Below are positions 14,252 through 22,280 of a stretch of 27,835 nucleotides of DNA, in pieces. Origin of the DNA: CAZTDU01 sp050248795 (GTDB lineage Bacteria > Pseudomonadota > Gammaproteobacteria > Burkholderiales > SG8-39). Numbering within the stretch: position 1 is the stretch's first letter; each line of letters starts with the position of its first letter. Location of the stretch: positions 1 to 27,835 of the forward strand of contig JBFWRS010000041.1 of the NCBI GenBank assembly GCA_050248795.1, written 5' to 3'. Made by a program: the position numbers and the translations under genes. Under the pieces are notes generated by a model. It saw nothing but the letters and a program-made list of their open reading frames with translations. It had not been told where the DNA came from and did not search any database.

Positions 14252-16009
14252 TCAATCGTCCTGCAGGTGGCGCGCGAGCCAGACTGCGATTACCGCCGGC
14301 CGGCCGCTGCGCGTGTGCTCGAGGCCGCGCCGCAACGCGTCGGCAAGCTGCGCCGGGTCGCGCACGTTCTCGCCGTACGCGCCTGCCGCCTCCGCTTCCC
14401 GAGCGAAGTCGATCGGCGGGTCGAAGTAGCCGCCGTCGAAGCCGCTGCGCTGCGCATAGCCGCCGGGATACTGCTGAGCGAGGCGCCGCGTGCCGGTGCC
14501 GTAGCTGCGGTTCTGGTAGATAACCGTCAGGTACGGGGCCTTGTAGTGCGTGGCCGCCCACAGCGCGGCGTTGGCGGTGCCGAACATGTAGAAGCCGTCC
14601 CCGGTGACGGCGATTACGTCGCGCTCGGGCGCGGCGAGCTTGGCGCCGAACGCGGCGCCGGGTGCCCAGCCGCCGCTGGTGCCGGGCGTGTAGAACCAGG
14701 AGCCAGGACGGCGGCAGCCGAGGAATTCGTACAGCCGGTTGTGCGGCAGCGAGTCGTCGATCACGATCGCGTCCTCGTGGACGAGCGTCGCCACCTGGTA
14801 GCTCAGCCACAGCGGGTCTATCGGCGTGCGTCCCGCAGCGGACTTTGCCTCCTGCACGATGGCCTCCCGGCGCGCCGCGGTGCGCCGGCCGATGTCGGCG
14901 GCGCGCGCCGCGATGCGCGCGCGGTCGTCCCCGCTCAGCAGCGTCGCAGCCTCGCTTTCGATCGCGCGCAGCGCGAGCAGCGGGTCGGCGGCAAGCCGCA
15001 GGTCGGCACCGAACTCGTAGGTGGGGAGCTTGCCAAGGACCGGATCCAGCGCCACTACGGCCGTCCAGGCGGTGTCGGGCGGCGCGCTGCGCCCGGGGAC
15101 CCACGGCACGTCCGAGTCGAGCACCAGCACCACATCCGCGTCCGCAAGGTCGCCTTCGCCCATCATCAGCGGATGGTCGAAGGGGAAGCTGAGATAGCGT
15201 CGCGTCGCCGCATGTACCACGCCGATGCCCAGCAGGCTGCAGAGCGAGACGAGCGCGGGCACCGCGGCCGGATTGCGGCCGGAGCCGCCGACGACGATCC
15301 GGGGATTGCGCGCGGTGAGCAGCCGCCTGGCGATTTCGCGCGCACCTTCCGGATCGGGCGCGCCGGGCCGCGACACGCCGAGCTGCGCCGCGGTCGGGAA
15401 GCGCGTGACATCATGGCCTTGCATCGCGACTTCGGGCGGGATGCTCAGGTATACCGGGCCGCACGGTTCGCTCATGGCGACCTGCAGCGCGCGGCTGACC
15501 ACGAGCGCCGGATTGTCGTGCGCCTGCAGGCGGCGGTCCCACTTCACGTACTGGCGCACCACCGAGTGCTGGTCGAATGTTTCCTGCAGCCACAGGTGCC
15601 CGCCTGCATTGCGCGCGGCGGCGGAACTGCCCGCGTACGTCGTGGGCGGAAAACCCGCGGTCATCAGCACCGGCAGGCCGGCGTGCATCGCATTGTGGAT
15701 GGCGCCGCCGTGATGCAGCGTTCCGGCATCCACGTGGGCCGCGGTAACGGCCGGACGGCCGCTCACCGCGGCGTAGCCCAGCGCCGCGTTCAGGCTCGCG
15801 TGCTCGTGCGTCATGGTGATCAGCCTCGGGGATGGACGGCCGCACGCACGCGCCTTGGCGATCGACTCCTGGTAGAAACAGATCTCCGAACCCGAGGTGA
15901 AGAAGACGAACTCGACGCCGGCGGCGGCAAGCGCCGCGACAACCGCATCGCCGCCGTCGCCCTCGGCAAGCTCGGGCCAGACCGCCGGAAGCGGCGCGGC
16001 GTTGCTCAA
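14252..16009 (-). CDS. Thiamine-diphosphate-dependent enzyme (acetolactate synthase/benzoylformate decarboxylase type)
   Basis: 585 aa with the three-domain layout of the family. The catalytic Glu69 is in THEHASLNAALGYA, which activates the cofactor. The middle Rossmann-like domain is near residues 205-350. The cofactor-binding GDG (470-472) is followed 27 residues later by Asn500, the standard GDG...N metal-diphosphate motif. The start is a TTG at 16009 overlapping the monooxygenase stop (TTGA), with AGGA upstream; the frame is open far beyond it but runs antiparallel-shadow sequence of the monooxygenase gene. The role is likely non-oxidative decarboxylation or C-C cleavage of a 2-oxo acid formed after ring opening. 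Sequence alone does not separate decarboxylase from ligase. Confidence 0.9.
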   Translation of the reverse strand: MSNAAPLPAVWPELAEGDGGDAVVAALAAAGVEFVFFTSGSEICFYQESIAKARACGRPSPRLITMTHEHASLNAALGYAAVSGRPAVTAAHVDAGTLHHGGAIHNAMHAGLPVLMTAGFPPTTYAGSSAAARNAGGHLWLQETFDQHSVVRQYVKWDRRLQAHDNPALVVSRALQVAMSEPCGPVYLSIPPEVAMQGHDVTRFPTAAQLGVSRPGAPDPEGAREIARRLLTARNPRIVVGGSGRNPAAVPALVSLCSLLGIGVVHAATRRYLSFPFDHPLMMGEGDLADADVVLVLDSDVPWVPGRSAPPDTAWTAVVALDPVLGKLPTYEFGADLRLAADPLLALRAIESEAATLLSGDDRARIAARAADIGRRTAARREAIVQEAKSAAGRTPIDPLWLSYQVATLVHEDAIVIDDSLPHNRLYEFLGCRRPGSWFYTPGTSGGWAPGAAFGAKLAAPERDVIAVTGDGFYMFGTANAALWAATHYKAPYLTVIYQNRSYGTGTRRLAQQYPGGYAQRSGFDGGYFDPPIDFAREAEAAGAYGENVRDPAQLADALRRGLEHTRSGRPAVIAVWLARHLQDD

Positions 16010-17196
16010 AGGGCGATCCTGGCGACGTCGTAGGTATAGAGCCAGTCCGAGCGCTGGATCGCCGGTCCGCGGAACCAGCGGTCCAGCACGAAGCCCAGAT
16101 CCCGCCGCAGTTGCGCGAGCGGCGAGTGCACCTGGCAGATGTCCGAGCGGGCGCGCGAGCCGAGCTGCACGCGCGTGGTGCGCTCCTTGCGGGCGGATTC
16201 GTAGCGCTTGAGCGCCGCAGCAGGGTCTGCGCCGGCCTGCAGCGCCTGCGCGAGCAGGTAGCCGTCTTCCATCGCCATCGCACCGCCCTGCGCAAGGAAG
16301 GGCAGCATCGGGTGAGCGGCATCGCCCAGCAGCGTGACGCGTCCGGATGTCCAGTGGGGCAGGGGGTCGCGGTCCAGGATGGCCCACTTGTAGCAGCGCT
16401 CCGTGGCGCGAAACAGCGTCAGCAGCGACGGGTGCCAGCCTGGGAACGCATTGATCAGCTCGTCCTTGTTGCCCTCCAGCGACCACGACTCCTCGGCCCA
16501 GATGTCGGTGGTGCGGTGGGCGATCCAGTTCACGAGCGATCCGGGACGCACGTAGTAGTGCACCACGCAGCCGCCGGGCCCCATCCAGTTGAGCGAGTCT
16601 GGCGGTATCAGCCCCGGGGGCAGCCGATCCGCGTTGACCTGGCCGCGCCAGCAGATGACGCCGGTAAATCGCGGCTTCTCGGGGCCGAGCAGGCATTCCC
16701 GTACCCTGGAATGAATGCCGTCGGCGCCGACCACCACGTCGGCCTCGACCACGCTGCCGTCGGCGAAGCGCAGGCTGGCCGAATCCGGTCCATGTTCCAG
16801 GGCGACGCAACGCGCGCCGAGCCGGATCGACTCAGCCGGCAGCGCGCGGCGCAGGTGCGCATGCAGGTCGGATCGCTGCACCTGGTAGTACGGCGCGCCG
16901 TAACGTTCCAGGCTCGCCACGCGAGTGGGCGACTTGAAGAGCACGCGGCCGGTGCGCCAGTTGCGCCCGACGTGGTGCTCCGGCGTGGCGCCGAACACCT
17001 CGAGTCCTTGCTCGAGCCCTAGCGCGCGCAGCACCTTGACCGCGTTTGGCCCGAGCTGGATGCCCGCGCCGATCTCGCCGAAGGCGTCGGCCTGTTCGTA
17101 GATCGTCGGCTCGATTCCCGCCTTGCGCAGCGCGATGGCGGCGACGAGCCCGCCCAGTCCGGCGCCGACCACCGCAACGCGCAGATGCTTGCTCAT
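16006..17196 (-). CDS. FAD-dependent aromatic monooxygenase (3-hydroxybenzoate 6-hydroxylase/salicylate hydroxylase type)
   Basis: 396 aa. All three flavoprotein hydroxylase motifs are visible: GAGLGG for FAD/ADP binding (residues 11-16), VVVGADGIHSRVR (154-166, the DG motif) and GDAAHPMLPFLAQGG (291-305). GEIGAGIQLGPNA is typical of the group with salicylate, 3-hydroxybenzoate and 6-hydroxynicotinate hydroxylases. It probably uses NAD(P)H and O2 in the cytoplasm to hydroxylate the ring, possibly with decarboxylation. The ATG at 17196 overlaps the stop of the upstream hydrolase gene (ATGA); a longer frame to 17238 lies inside that gene. The regiochemistry and the aromatic substrate are not readable from sequence. 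Confidence 0.92.
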   Translation of the reverse strand: MSKHLRVAVVGAGLGGLVAAIALRKAGIEPTIYEQADAFGEIGAGIQLGPNAVKVLRALGLEQGLEVFGATPEHHVGRNWRTGRVLFKSPTRVASLERYGAPYYQVQRSDLHAHLRRALPAESIRLGARCVALEHGPDSASLRFADGSVVEADVVVGADGIHSRVRECLLGPEKPRFTGVICWRGQVNADRLPPGLIPPDSLNWMGPGGCVVHYYVRPGSLVNWIAHRTTDIWAEESWSLEGNKDELINAFPGWHPSLLTLFRATERCYKWAILDRDPLPHWTSGRVTLLGDAAHPMLPFLAQGGAMAMEDGYLLAQALQAGADPAAALKRYESARKERTTRVQLGSRARSDICQVHSPLAQLRRDLGFVLDRWFRGPAIQRSDWLYTYDVARIAL

Positions 17197-18032
17197 GTGG
17201 CGACGCTCGCGTGCGCCATGTCGTCGAGCGCGCAGCACAGCGCGCCATCCGGGGTCGCCAGCTCATCCAGGATGGAGAAGTGATGGTGGCCGGCGAGCTC
17301 GAGGTGCCGCGCAGGCAGGCCGGCAGCCGTGAGCGCCGCCGCGTACTCCGAGGACTGCCGCACCAGCTCGGGCAACTCGTTTGCGCCCACGGCCACGATC
17401 GTGGGCGGACAGCTCGCCGGCAGGTGCAGGCGCGGGCTGTTGCGCTGCGCGGCCTCCCCGGTGAGGCGCAGCTTGTCGTTCAGGTAGCAGAGGCGGATCG
17501 GTTCGAGTTCGAACAGGCCGCTGATCGCCATCGCGCCGGCCACCGCCGGATGTCCGAGCATCATCGCCGCCAGGTGCCCGCCCGCCGAATGGCCGGCGAG
17601 ATAAAGCCGCCGAGGGTCCACGTGCAGCTCCGCGGCGTGCAGCGCGAGCCATTCGACTGCGGCGCGGATCTCGCGCACGATGCGATCGATGTCCGCCTCC
17701 GGTGCGAGGGTGTATTCGACGAGCGCCACCGAGAATCCGCGCGCGAGCGGACCTTCGACGACGTAGGTCGAAGACTCCTTGTCGTTCGACTGCCAGTACC
17801 CGCCGTGGATGAACGCGACCAGCGCGGCGCCGGGCTCTCGCGCCGGGAAGAAATCGAGCCGCTCGCGCGGCGAGTCGCCGTAGCGCAGGTCTGCATTGAA
17901 CGCGCGCGTGGCCCGGATGCGCTCGCTCTCCTCGCGCCGACGCGCCAGCAGGACCGGATATTCCGGTACCGCGAGGCGGTTGTTGTATGCGGCATCGAGC
18001 GCCTCGCGGCTCATCGTGCGGTACGGCGACAC
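17193..18032 (-). CDS. Alpha/beta hydrolase, kynurenine-formamidase-like
   Basis: 279 aa from GTG 18032, chosen because relatives begin with a short YRxM segment before the conserved ALDAAYNN; ATG 18014 and ATG 18080 are alternatives, and the latter overlaps the cupin gene by 41 bases. FIHGGYWQ (residues 74-81) is the HGGxW motif of kynurenine formamidase and related esterases. The nucleophile elbow is GHSAGG (Ser149), and a His cluster GHHHF lies near the end. In this operon an amide or ester hydrolysis is likely, for example of a formamide product of heterocycle cleavage, but this is inference. True tryptophan-pathway KynB is unlikely, as no kynurenine genes are nearby. Confidence 0.85.
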   Translation of the reverse strand: MSPYRTMSREALDAAYNNRLAVPEYPVLLARRREESERIRATRAFNADLRYGDSPRERLDFFPAREPGAALVAFIHGGYWQSNDKESSTYVVEGPLARGFSVALVEYTLAPEADIDRIVREIRAAVEWLALHAAELHVDPRRLYLAGHSAGGHLAAMMLGHPAVAGAMAISGLFELEPIRLCYLNDKLRLTGEAAQRNSPRLHLPASCPPTIVAVGANELPELVRQSSEYAAALTAAGLPARHLELAGHHHFSILDELATPDGALCCALDDMAHASVAT

Positions 18033-18039
18033 TGGGCCG

Positions 18040-18552
18040 CTACTCGCGCCTGGCGCTACGCAACTCCTCGGGCGTGGCATAGCCCGCCTCCCGGAGCACG
18101 TCCGCCATGTTGGAAGGCCGATCGAACTGCCCCGGCGGCGCTTCGCCGGGCTGCCGCGGCCGCCCCGCCGCCTCGACCACCTGCTCCAGGCCTGGCGGCG
18201 TGAAGAACCACGCGAAGCGCATTTCCTCCGGCCCGTCGTTGTGGATGCTGTGTTCGACGTAGGGGCCGAGCAGAACGGTGGATCCCGGTTCGAGCGGGCA
18301 GGTCTGGCCGTCGATCACGCAATGGCCGCGGCCCTGGTAAACAAAGAGAACCTCGTCGTTGCGGGCGTGGCCATGGGCGCGCACGTGGCACCCCGGCGGC
18401 ATGACCTGGATGCCCATCGAGAACGAAGTCCCCGGGTTGCTTTTCGGGCCGATCTTGACCGTCATGTAGCCCGCGTGCGGCGCGGGTTGCCAATACGATT
18501 CGCCTTCGTCCGGTGCGAGGACTCTTGCGGCTCCCTTGATCGGCGCAGTCAT
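18040..18552 (-). CDS. Cupin-domain protein
   Basis: 170 aa with one cupin barrel. Motif 1 has PPGCHVRAHGH and then E67 (metal ligands His60, His62, Glu67), and motif 2 contains GPYVEHSIHNDG with His101. The barrel is flanked by a Pro-rich tail and a short C-terminal helix. Single cupins in aromatic operons may be dioxygenases, isomerases or decarboxylation helpers. The start ATG lies 12 bases after the dioxygenase stop, so co-transcription is likely. Function beyond metal-binding cupin cannot be assigned. Confidence 0.85.
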   Translation of the reverse strand: MTAPIKGAARVLAPDEGESYWQPAPHAGYMTVKIGPKSNPGTSFSMGIQVMPPGCHVRAHGHARNDEVLFVYQGRGHCVIDGQTCPLEPGSTVLLGPYVEHSIHNDGPEEMRFAWFFTPPGLEQVVEAAGRPRQPGEAPPGQFDRPSNMADVLREAGYATPEELRSARRE

Positions 18553-18564
18553 CGTGCGATGCCT

Positions 18565-19275
18565 TCAGGAATCGACGAAGAACGGCGTCTCGCCGGTTCC
18601 CCGAAGCACGATGTCGAACTCGTAGGCTTCGACTCCGCCAGGCTCGTCGGCGAGGCGCCGCGCAATCAGCGACGCCCGGGCTTCGAGGTCTTCAATGCCG
18701 TTGAGGATCGGGTCTATGTCGTTCAGCGGCTCGCCGGGAAAGTACAGTTGCGTGATCAGGCGCGGCATCACGCCGGCGGCGAAGATCGAGAAGTGGATAT
18801 GCGGGGGCCGCATCCAGTTGTCGTAGCCCGGGTTCGGGTACGCGCCGGGCTTGATCGAGCGAAAGCGATAGCGGCCCTCGGCGTCGGTGAGCACGCGGCC
18901 CCATCCCTTCAGGTTGGGATCGAGCGGCGCGTCGGTAACATCGTCGGGATGGTCGTACTTGCCATGGCGGTTGGCCTGCCAGACTTCGATCAGCGCCTTC
19001 CTGACCGGTCGGCCCTGTTCGTCGGTGACGCGGCCGGAGAGCACGATCGGCGTGCCCTCGGCGCGGGGGCCGCCCGGCACCAGGCACGCCAGGTCGTCGT
19101 CGCCTTCGCGGATCAGCCCGAGGCTGAAGAACGGGCCGATCGTCTGGGACGGGGTGACGACGCGCACCTGCTGCCCCGGCGTGCGCGACTCGTGCACGCG
19201 GTAGCCGCGGATCCTCTCCAGGCGCTTTTCGTCTACGAATACCGATGGATGCGGAATTGGTGAACTGTCGCTCAT
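18565..19275 (-). CDS. Intradiol ring-cleavage dioxygenase, protocatechuate 3,4-dioxygenase beta-like
   Basis: 236 aa from ATG 19275 with GAGG in front; the longer frame to 19350 overlaps the Bug gene and is unlikely. TPSQTIGPFF (41-50) and the iron ligands Tyr107, Tyr146, His159 and His161 are all present with the PcaH spacing (13 and 15 residues from Tyr146 to the two His). RPPHIHFSIF and RLITQLYFPGEPL are beta-subunit-like. The enzyme would cleave a catechol between the hydroxyls to a muconate. PcaH normally pairs with the alpha subunit PcaG, which is not in the window, so this one may be homo-oligomeric or have an unusual substrate such as a substituted protocatechuate or gallate-like compound (inference). 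Confidence 0.9.
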   Translation of the reverse strand: MSDSSPIPHPSVFVDEKRLERIRGYRVHESRTPGQQVRVVTPSQTIGPFFSLGLIREGDDDLACLVPGGPRAEGTPIVLSGRVTDEQGRPVRKALIEVWQANRHGKYDHPDDVTDAPLDPNLKGWGRVLTDAEGRYRFRSIKPGAYPNPGYDNWMRPPHIHFSIFAAGVMPRLITQLYFPGEPLNDIDPILNGIEDLEARASLIARRLADEPGGVEAYEFDIVLRGTGETPFFVDS

Positions 19276-19292
19276 GGGAGCCTCGTGTTCGC

Positions 19293-20258
19293 TCAATTGG
19301 CCTTCGCGCCGGTGTCGCGGATCACCTTCGCCCAGCGCGGTGTTTCCCAACGGATGTATTGCGCGAATTCTTCCGGCGTGCTGGCGACGATCTCGAACTG
19401 GATGTCAGTCAGGCGCTTGCGCACCGCAGGCTCGGCGAGCATCTTCGTCAGCTCGCCGTGGTAGCGGTCGATGATCGGCTTGGGTGTCGCCCCCGGCGCG
19501 AGAAAGCCGATCCACGCGATCGCCTCGAAGTCCTTGAAGCCCGACTCGATCATGGTGGGCGTGTCGGGAGTCGCCGCGAAGCGCTTCTTGCCGCTCGAGG
19601 CGAGCACTTTCAGCTTGCCGGCTTTCAGATGCCCCAGGACGTTGCCCGGCACGAGGAACGCGGCCTGCACGTTGCCAGCCAGCAGGTCGGCCACGGCCGG
19701 TCCTGAGCCCTTGTACGGCACGTTCACCAGGTTGATGCCCGCGGCAGCCTTGAACATCTCCATGGTCAGGTGCGAGGCGCTGCCGATCGAGATCGAGCCG
19801 TAGCTGAGCTTGCCGGGATTGCCCTTGGCGTGCTTCACCAGCTCGGCGACCGAGTTCACCGGCAGGCTCGGGTGCACCGTGAGGAACTGCGGCGTCGTGA
19901 CTGCGAGCGTGATCGGCGCGAGGTCTTTCTGCGGATCGTAGGGCAGCTTGTCGAATAGCGTCACGTTGACCGTGATGGGTGCGGTATAGCCCACGAGCAG
20001 CGTGTGCCCGTCGGGATCGGCCTTGGCCACCATGTCGGTGCCGATGTTGCCGCCAGCGCCGCCCTTGTTCTCGACGATCACAGATTGCCCGAATGCTTCC
20101 TGCAGCCGCGGGGCCGCGAGGCGCGCGAGGATGTCGACCGTGCCACCCTGTACCGGCACGATGATGCGCACGGTCTTGGATGGCTTCCAGTCCTGCGCCA
20201 TGGCGCTGGCGGCAAGTGTGGCGCTCAACGCCAGTGCAAGAATGCGGATGGTTTTCAT
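19293..20258 (-). CDS. Bug/TctC-family periplasmic solute receptor
   Basis: 321 aa from ATG 20258, preceded by AAGGGAG. The signal peptide ends near ASAMAQD. Landmarks are KTVRIIVPVQGGTVDILAR, VIVENKGGAGGNIGTDMVA and DPDGHTLLVGY; VPVQGG departs from the usual PPGG. The open frame continues far upstream through the Rieske gene but that part is a shadow. Gene order puts it between the Rieske oxygenase and the dioxygenase, 17 bases from the latter, so it is probably dedicated to the substrate that the Rieske enzyme attacks. Confidence 0.95.
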   Translation of the reverse strand: MKTIRILALALSATLAASAMAQDWKPSKTVRIIVPVQGGTVDILARLAAPRLQEAFGQSVIVENKGGAGGNIGTDMVAKADPDGHTLLVGYTAPITVNVTLFDKLPYDPQKDLAPITLAVTTPQFLTVHPSLPVNSVAELVKHAKGNPGKLSYGSISIGSASHLTMEMFKAAAGINLVNVPYKGSGPAVADLLAGNVQAAFLVPGNVLGHLKAGKLKVLASSGKKRFAATPDTPTMIESGFKDFEAIAWIGFLAPGATPKPIIDRYHGELTKMLAEPAVRKRLTDIQFEIVASTPEEFAQYIRWETPRWAKVIRDTGAKAN

Positions 20259-20269
20259 GCAATCTCCCT

Positions 20270-21541
20270 TCAGACTGTGAATACGGGTTTGCCCAGGCTG
20301 TCTACCAGCGCGTCCCTGGACCAATCGAGCGCCTTCATCTCGCGATCGAGCAGCACCGAGGCCGCGCGCACGCGATGCGTCGTCGGGTCCAGCGCCGGCG
20401 GCTCCGATCCGTCCGACAACCCGCGCGCCGCCTGTGCGAGCATGCGGCGCGCCATGACGATTGCCTTGTCGGTCGGCACCAGATGCTCGCGCGAGTAGTC
20501 CTGGATCGGCCCCATGCTTTCCTGGAGCGACGCATCCTGGATGGAAAAGCCTTCGACGCCGCTGAAGCTGCGGCGCTCTTTCTGTGCGCGACGATCGATC
20601 AGCCAGTCGTTGTCGCGATTGGCGAGCGGCCTGAAGCTGCCGGGCTGGTACTTGACGTGGATGCCCTTGCCCTCGCGCATCGCCTGCAGCTCCTCTTCGG
20701 GTAGCGGCCGGTCGGGCAGGAAGTTGATGCTCCAGGCCCAGCAGTTTTCGTCGTCGATCGGTACCCAGATGTGCCCGCCCAGCGCGTGCGGTCCGAAGGG
20801 CGGGATCAGGGTGAACCATGGGAAGATCCACTGCGTGATCCGCCAGTAGTGCGAGTCGGTCTCGCCGTTGCGCCGACCGAAGATGGTCAGGCCGTGCGGC
20901 ACTTCCTCGATGTCGAAGACCGCGTTGCGGTCCGCCTTGATGTACTTGTTTGCGTACGCGTGCTTGTGCATCGGATCGATGTCGAGCTCGAAGCGGTGCA
21001 CCCACGAGGCGTGCGCGGTGTCGATTCCGCCCTCCATCGCCTGCAGGTAGCCGCACTCCTGCAGGCGCTTGGTGACGTAGCGATGCGACGCGGGCAGCAT
21101 GGACCACTCGAGTTCCGGCGGCGCCGGACGCTTGTCGGGCGGGCCCATGTAGGCCCACAGTATGTCGCCGCGCTCGATGCAGGGGTATGCCTTGATGCTC
21201 ATCTTCGACGCGACGTGCGGCGCCGAGGGCAACTCGACGCAGCGTCCATGGATGTCGTACTTCCAGCCATGGTAGGAGCAGCGGATGCCGCATTCCTCAT
21301 TGCGCCCGAGGAAGAGCGATGCTCCTCTGTGCGCGCAGAACTCGTCGATGAGGCCTGGACGGCCTTCGCTGTCGCGGAAGGCGAGCAGCCGCTCGCCGAG
21401 CAGCTTGACCCGTACGGGCGGGCAGTCCGGCTCGGCGATTTCGCTGGAGAGAAGCGCGGGCACCCAGTAGCGGCGCATGAGTTCGCCCATCGCGGTACCG
21501 GGGCCGGTCTTGATCAGGAGTTCAGCAGTGCTTGGGTCCAT
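20270..21541 (-). CDS. Rieske non-heme iron oxygenase, alpha subunit (phthalate 4,5-dioxygenase-like)
   Basis: 423 aa. The Rieske [2Fe-2S] motif is Cys69-x-His71 with Cys88-x2-His91. The catalytic iron site is D174-x2-H177-x4-H182 in GGIDTAHASWVHR. The N-terminal GPGTAMGELMRRYWVPAL and overall length match the phthalate 4,5-dioxygenase and O-demethylase group of homotrimeric oxygenases. It needs an electron-transfer reductase, and none is encoded in the window. It is first in the long minus-strand operon and divergent from the MarR gene, with 45 bases between the starts. The expected role is the first ring hydroxylation or demethylation. Confidence 0.93.
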   Translation of the reverse strand: MDPSTAELLIKTGPGTAMGELMRRYWVPALLSSEIAEPDCPPVRVKLLGERLLAFRDSEGRPGLIDEFCAHRGASLFLGRNEECGIRCSYHGWKYDIHGRCVELPSAPHVASKMSIKAYPCIERGDILWAYMGPPDKRPAPPELEWSMLPASHRYVTKRLQECGYLQAMEGGIDTAHASWVHRFELDIDPMHKHAYANKYIKADRNAVFDIEEVPHGLTIFGRRNGETDSHYWRITQWIFPWFTLIPPFGPHALGGHIWVPIDDENCWAWSINFLPDRPLPEEELQAMREGKGIHVKYQPGSFRPLANRDNDWLIDRRAQKERRSFSGVEGFSIQDASLQESMGPIQDYSREHLVPTDKAIVMARRMLAQAARGLSDGSEPPALDPTTHRVRAASVLLDREMKALDWSRDALVDSLGKPVFTV

Positions 21542-21568
21542 GTTTTCGAGTAGGAACGATTCTGATTC

Positions 21569-21582
21569 GTAAGTACACTTAC
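21569..21582. promoter_or_regulatory. Candidate MarR operator between divergent Rieske and MarR genes
   Basis: GTAAGT-AC-ACTTAC, a perfect palindrome with 6-base arms, ends 4 bases before the MarR ATG. MarR proteins typically bind such palindromes in their own divergent promoter region. A site here could repress both directions. Binding is inferred from position and symmetry. Confidence 0.55.
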
Positions 21583-21586
21583 CAAT

Positions 21587-22084
21587 ATGTCATCGGCCAA
21601 ACCCCATGTCAACGCAGGACCGCTCGACGAGCTCTACTCGCGGCCTGGTTTCCTGCTGCGCCGCGCGCACCAGATCGCCGTGGGCATCTTCGTCCAGGAA
21701 TGCGCCACGGTCGGCCTCACCCCGCCTCAGCACGGCGTACTCATTGCGGTGGCAAACTCCCCCGGGCTGAGCCAGGCGGAGCTCGCCGGGCGCCTGGGAT
21801 TCGATCGCGCGACGGTCGGCCAGATGGTGGAGGGACTGGAATCGCGCGGTTTGCTGCGCCGCAAGAGCTCGGCGGCGGACCGGCGGCACAAGTCGCTTGC
21901 GCTGACGCCGAAGGGTGCCCGACTGATGAAACGGGCGTCCGGCGCGATCCAGCGGACGTCCGAGCGGCTGCTCCAGCCTTTCTCGAAGGGCGAGCGCGCG
22001 CTCTTCATGGAGCTACTTGCACGGCTCACCACGGATCTCAACCAGGAATCGCGGACACCGCTGCGGCGCAAGCCGCCGCGGTAG
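21587..22084 (+). CDS. MarR-family transcriptional regulator
   Basis: 165 aa with the winged helix-turn-helix of the family: GLTPPQHGVLIAV, LSQAELAGRLGFDRATVGQMVEGLESRGLL (recognition helix around RATVGQMVEGL), and the wing RKSSAADRRHKSLALTPKG, including the conserved DRR. N- and C-terminal helices form the dimer interface. It probably derepresses the divergent Rieske operon on binding an aromatic acid. No Shine-Dalgarno precedes the ATG because the candidate operator occupies that space, so the transcript may be leaderless. Confidence 0.94.
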   Translation: MSSAKPHVNAGPLDELYSRPGFLLRRAHQIAVGIFVQECATVGLTPPQHGVLIAVANSPGLSQAELAGRLGFDRATVGQMVEGLESRGLLRRKSSAADRRHKSLALTPKGARLMKRASGAIQRTSERLLQPFSKGERALFMELLARLTTDLNQESRTPLRRKPPR

Positions 22085-22214
22085 GCGACCTGCGAATCGC
22101 GCATTAGCGCCTCGACGGGGCGTCGGCGCATCGGAGTGCTGCGGCGACTACGCAGGGGTCGGCGATTCCCGCTGCGGTGCCTGCCGGTGGCAGAATCCAA
22201 ACCGGAGGAGAGAC

Positions 22215-22280
22215 ATGAAGGCAGCAGCAATCGCCGGATGCTTGTGCGCGCTGGCGGCCGGCGTTGCAGGCCCGCCATGA
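22215..22280 (+). CDS. Small ORF with signal-peptide-like sequence overlapping LysR start
   Basis: 21 codons from ATG 22215, preceded by a strong GGAGGAG site. The peptide starts MKAAAIAG and continues as a hydrophobic Ala/Leu/Cys run, the look of a Sec signal peptide such as those of Bug receptors. Its TGA overlaps the LysR ATG (ATGA). It may be a leader peptide that couples translation of LysR, or the remnant of a receptor gene whose body was deleted. Coding status is unproven. Confidence 0.4.
   Translation: MKAAAIAGCLCALAAGVAGPP

Noticed and set aside
13829..16033. 734-codon open frame on the plus strand opposite the Bug and TPP-enzyme genes
   Set aside because: It is antisense to two well-supported genes; its composition (Arg, Ala, His, Gly-rich) is typical of a GC-rich shadow frame and no domain is recognisable.
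16010..16810. Upstream extension of the TPP-enzyme frame to 852 codons
   Set aside because: The added residues are an out-of-frame reading of the monooxygenase gene; TTG 16009 with AGGA and a 4-base overlap is the sensible start.
17896..19263. 455-codon plus-strand open frame opposite the cupin and dioxygenase genes
   Set aside because: Shadow of genes whose metal ligands are intact on the other strand.
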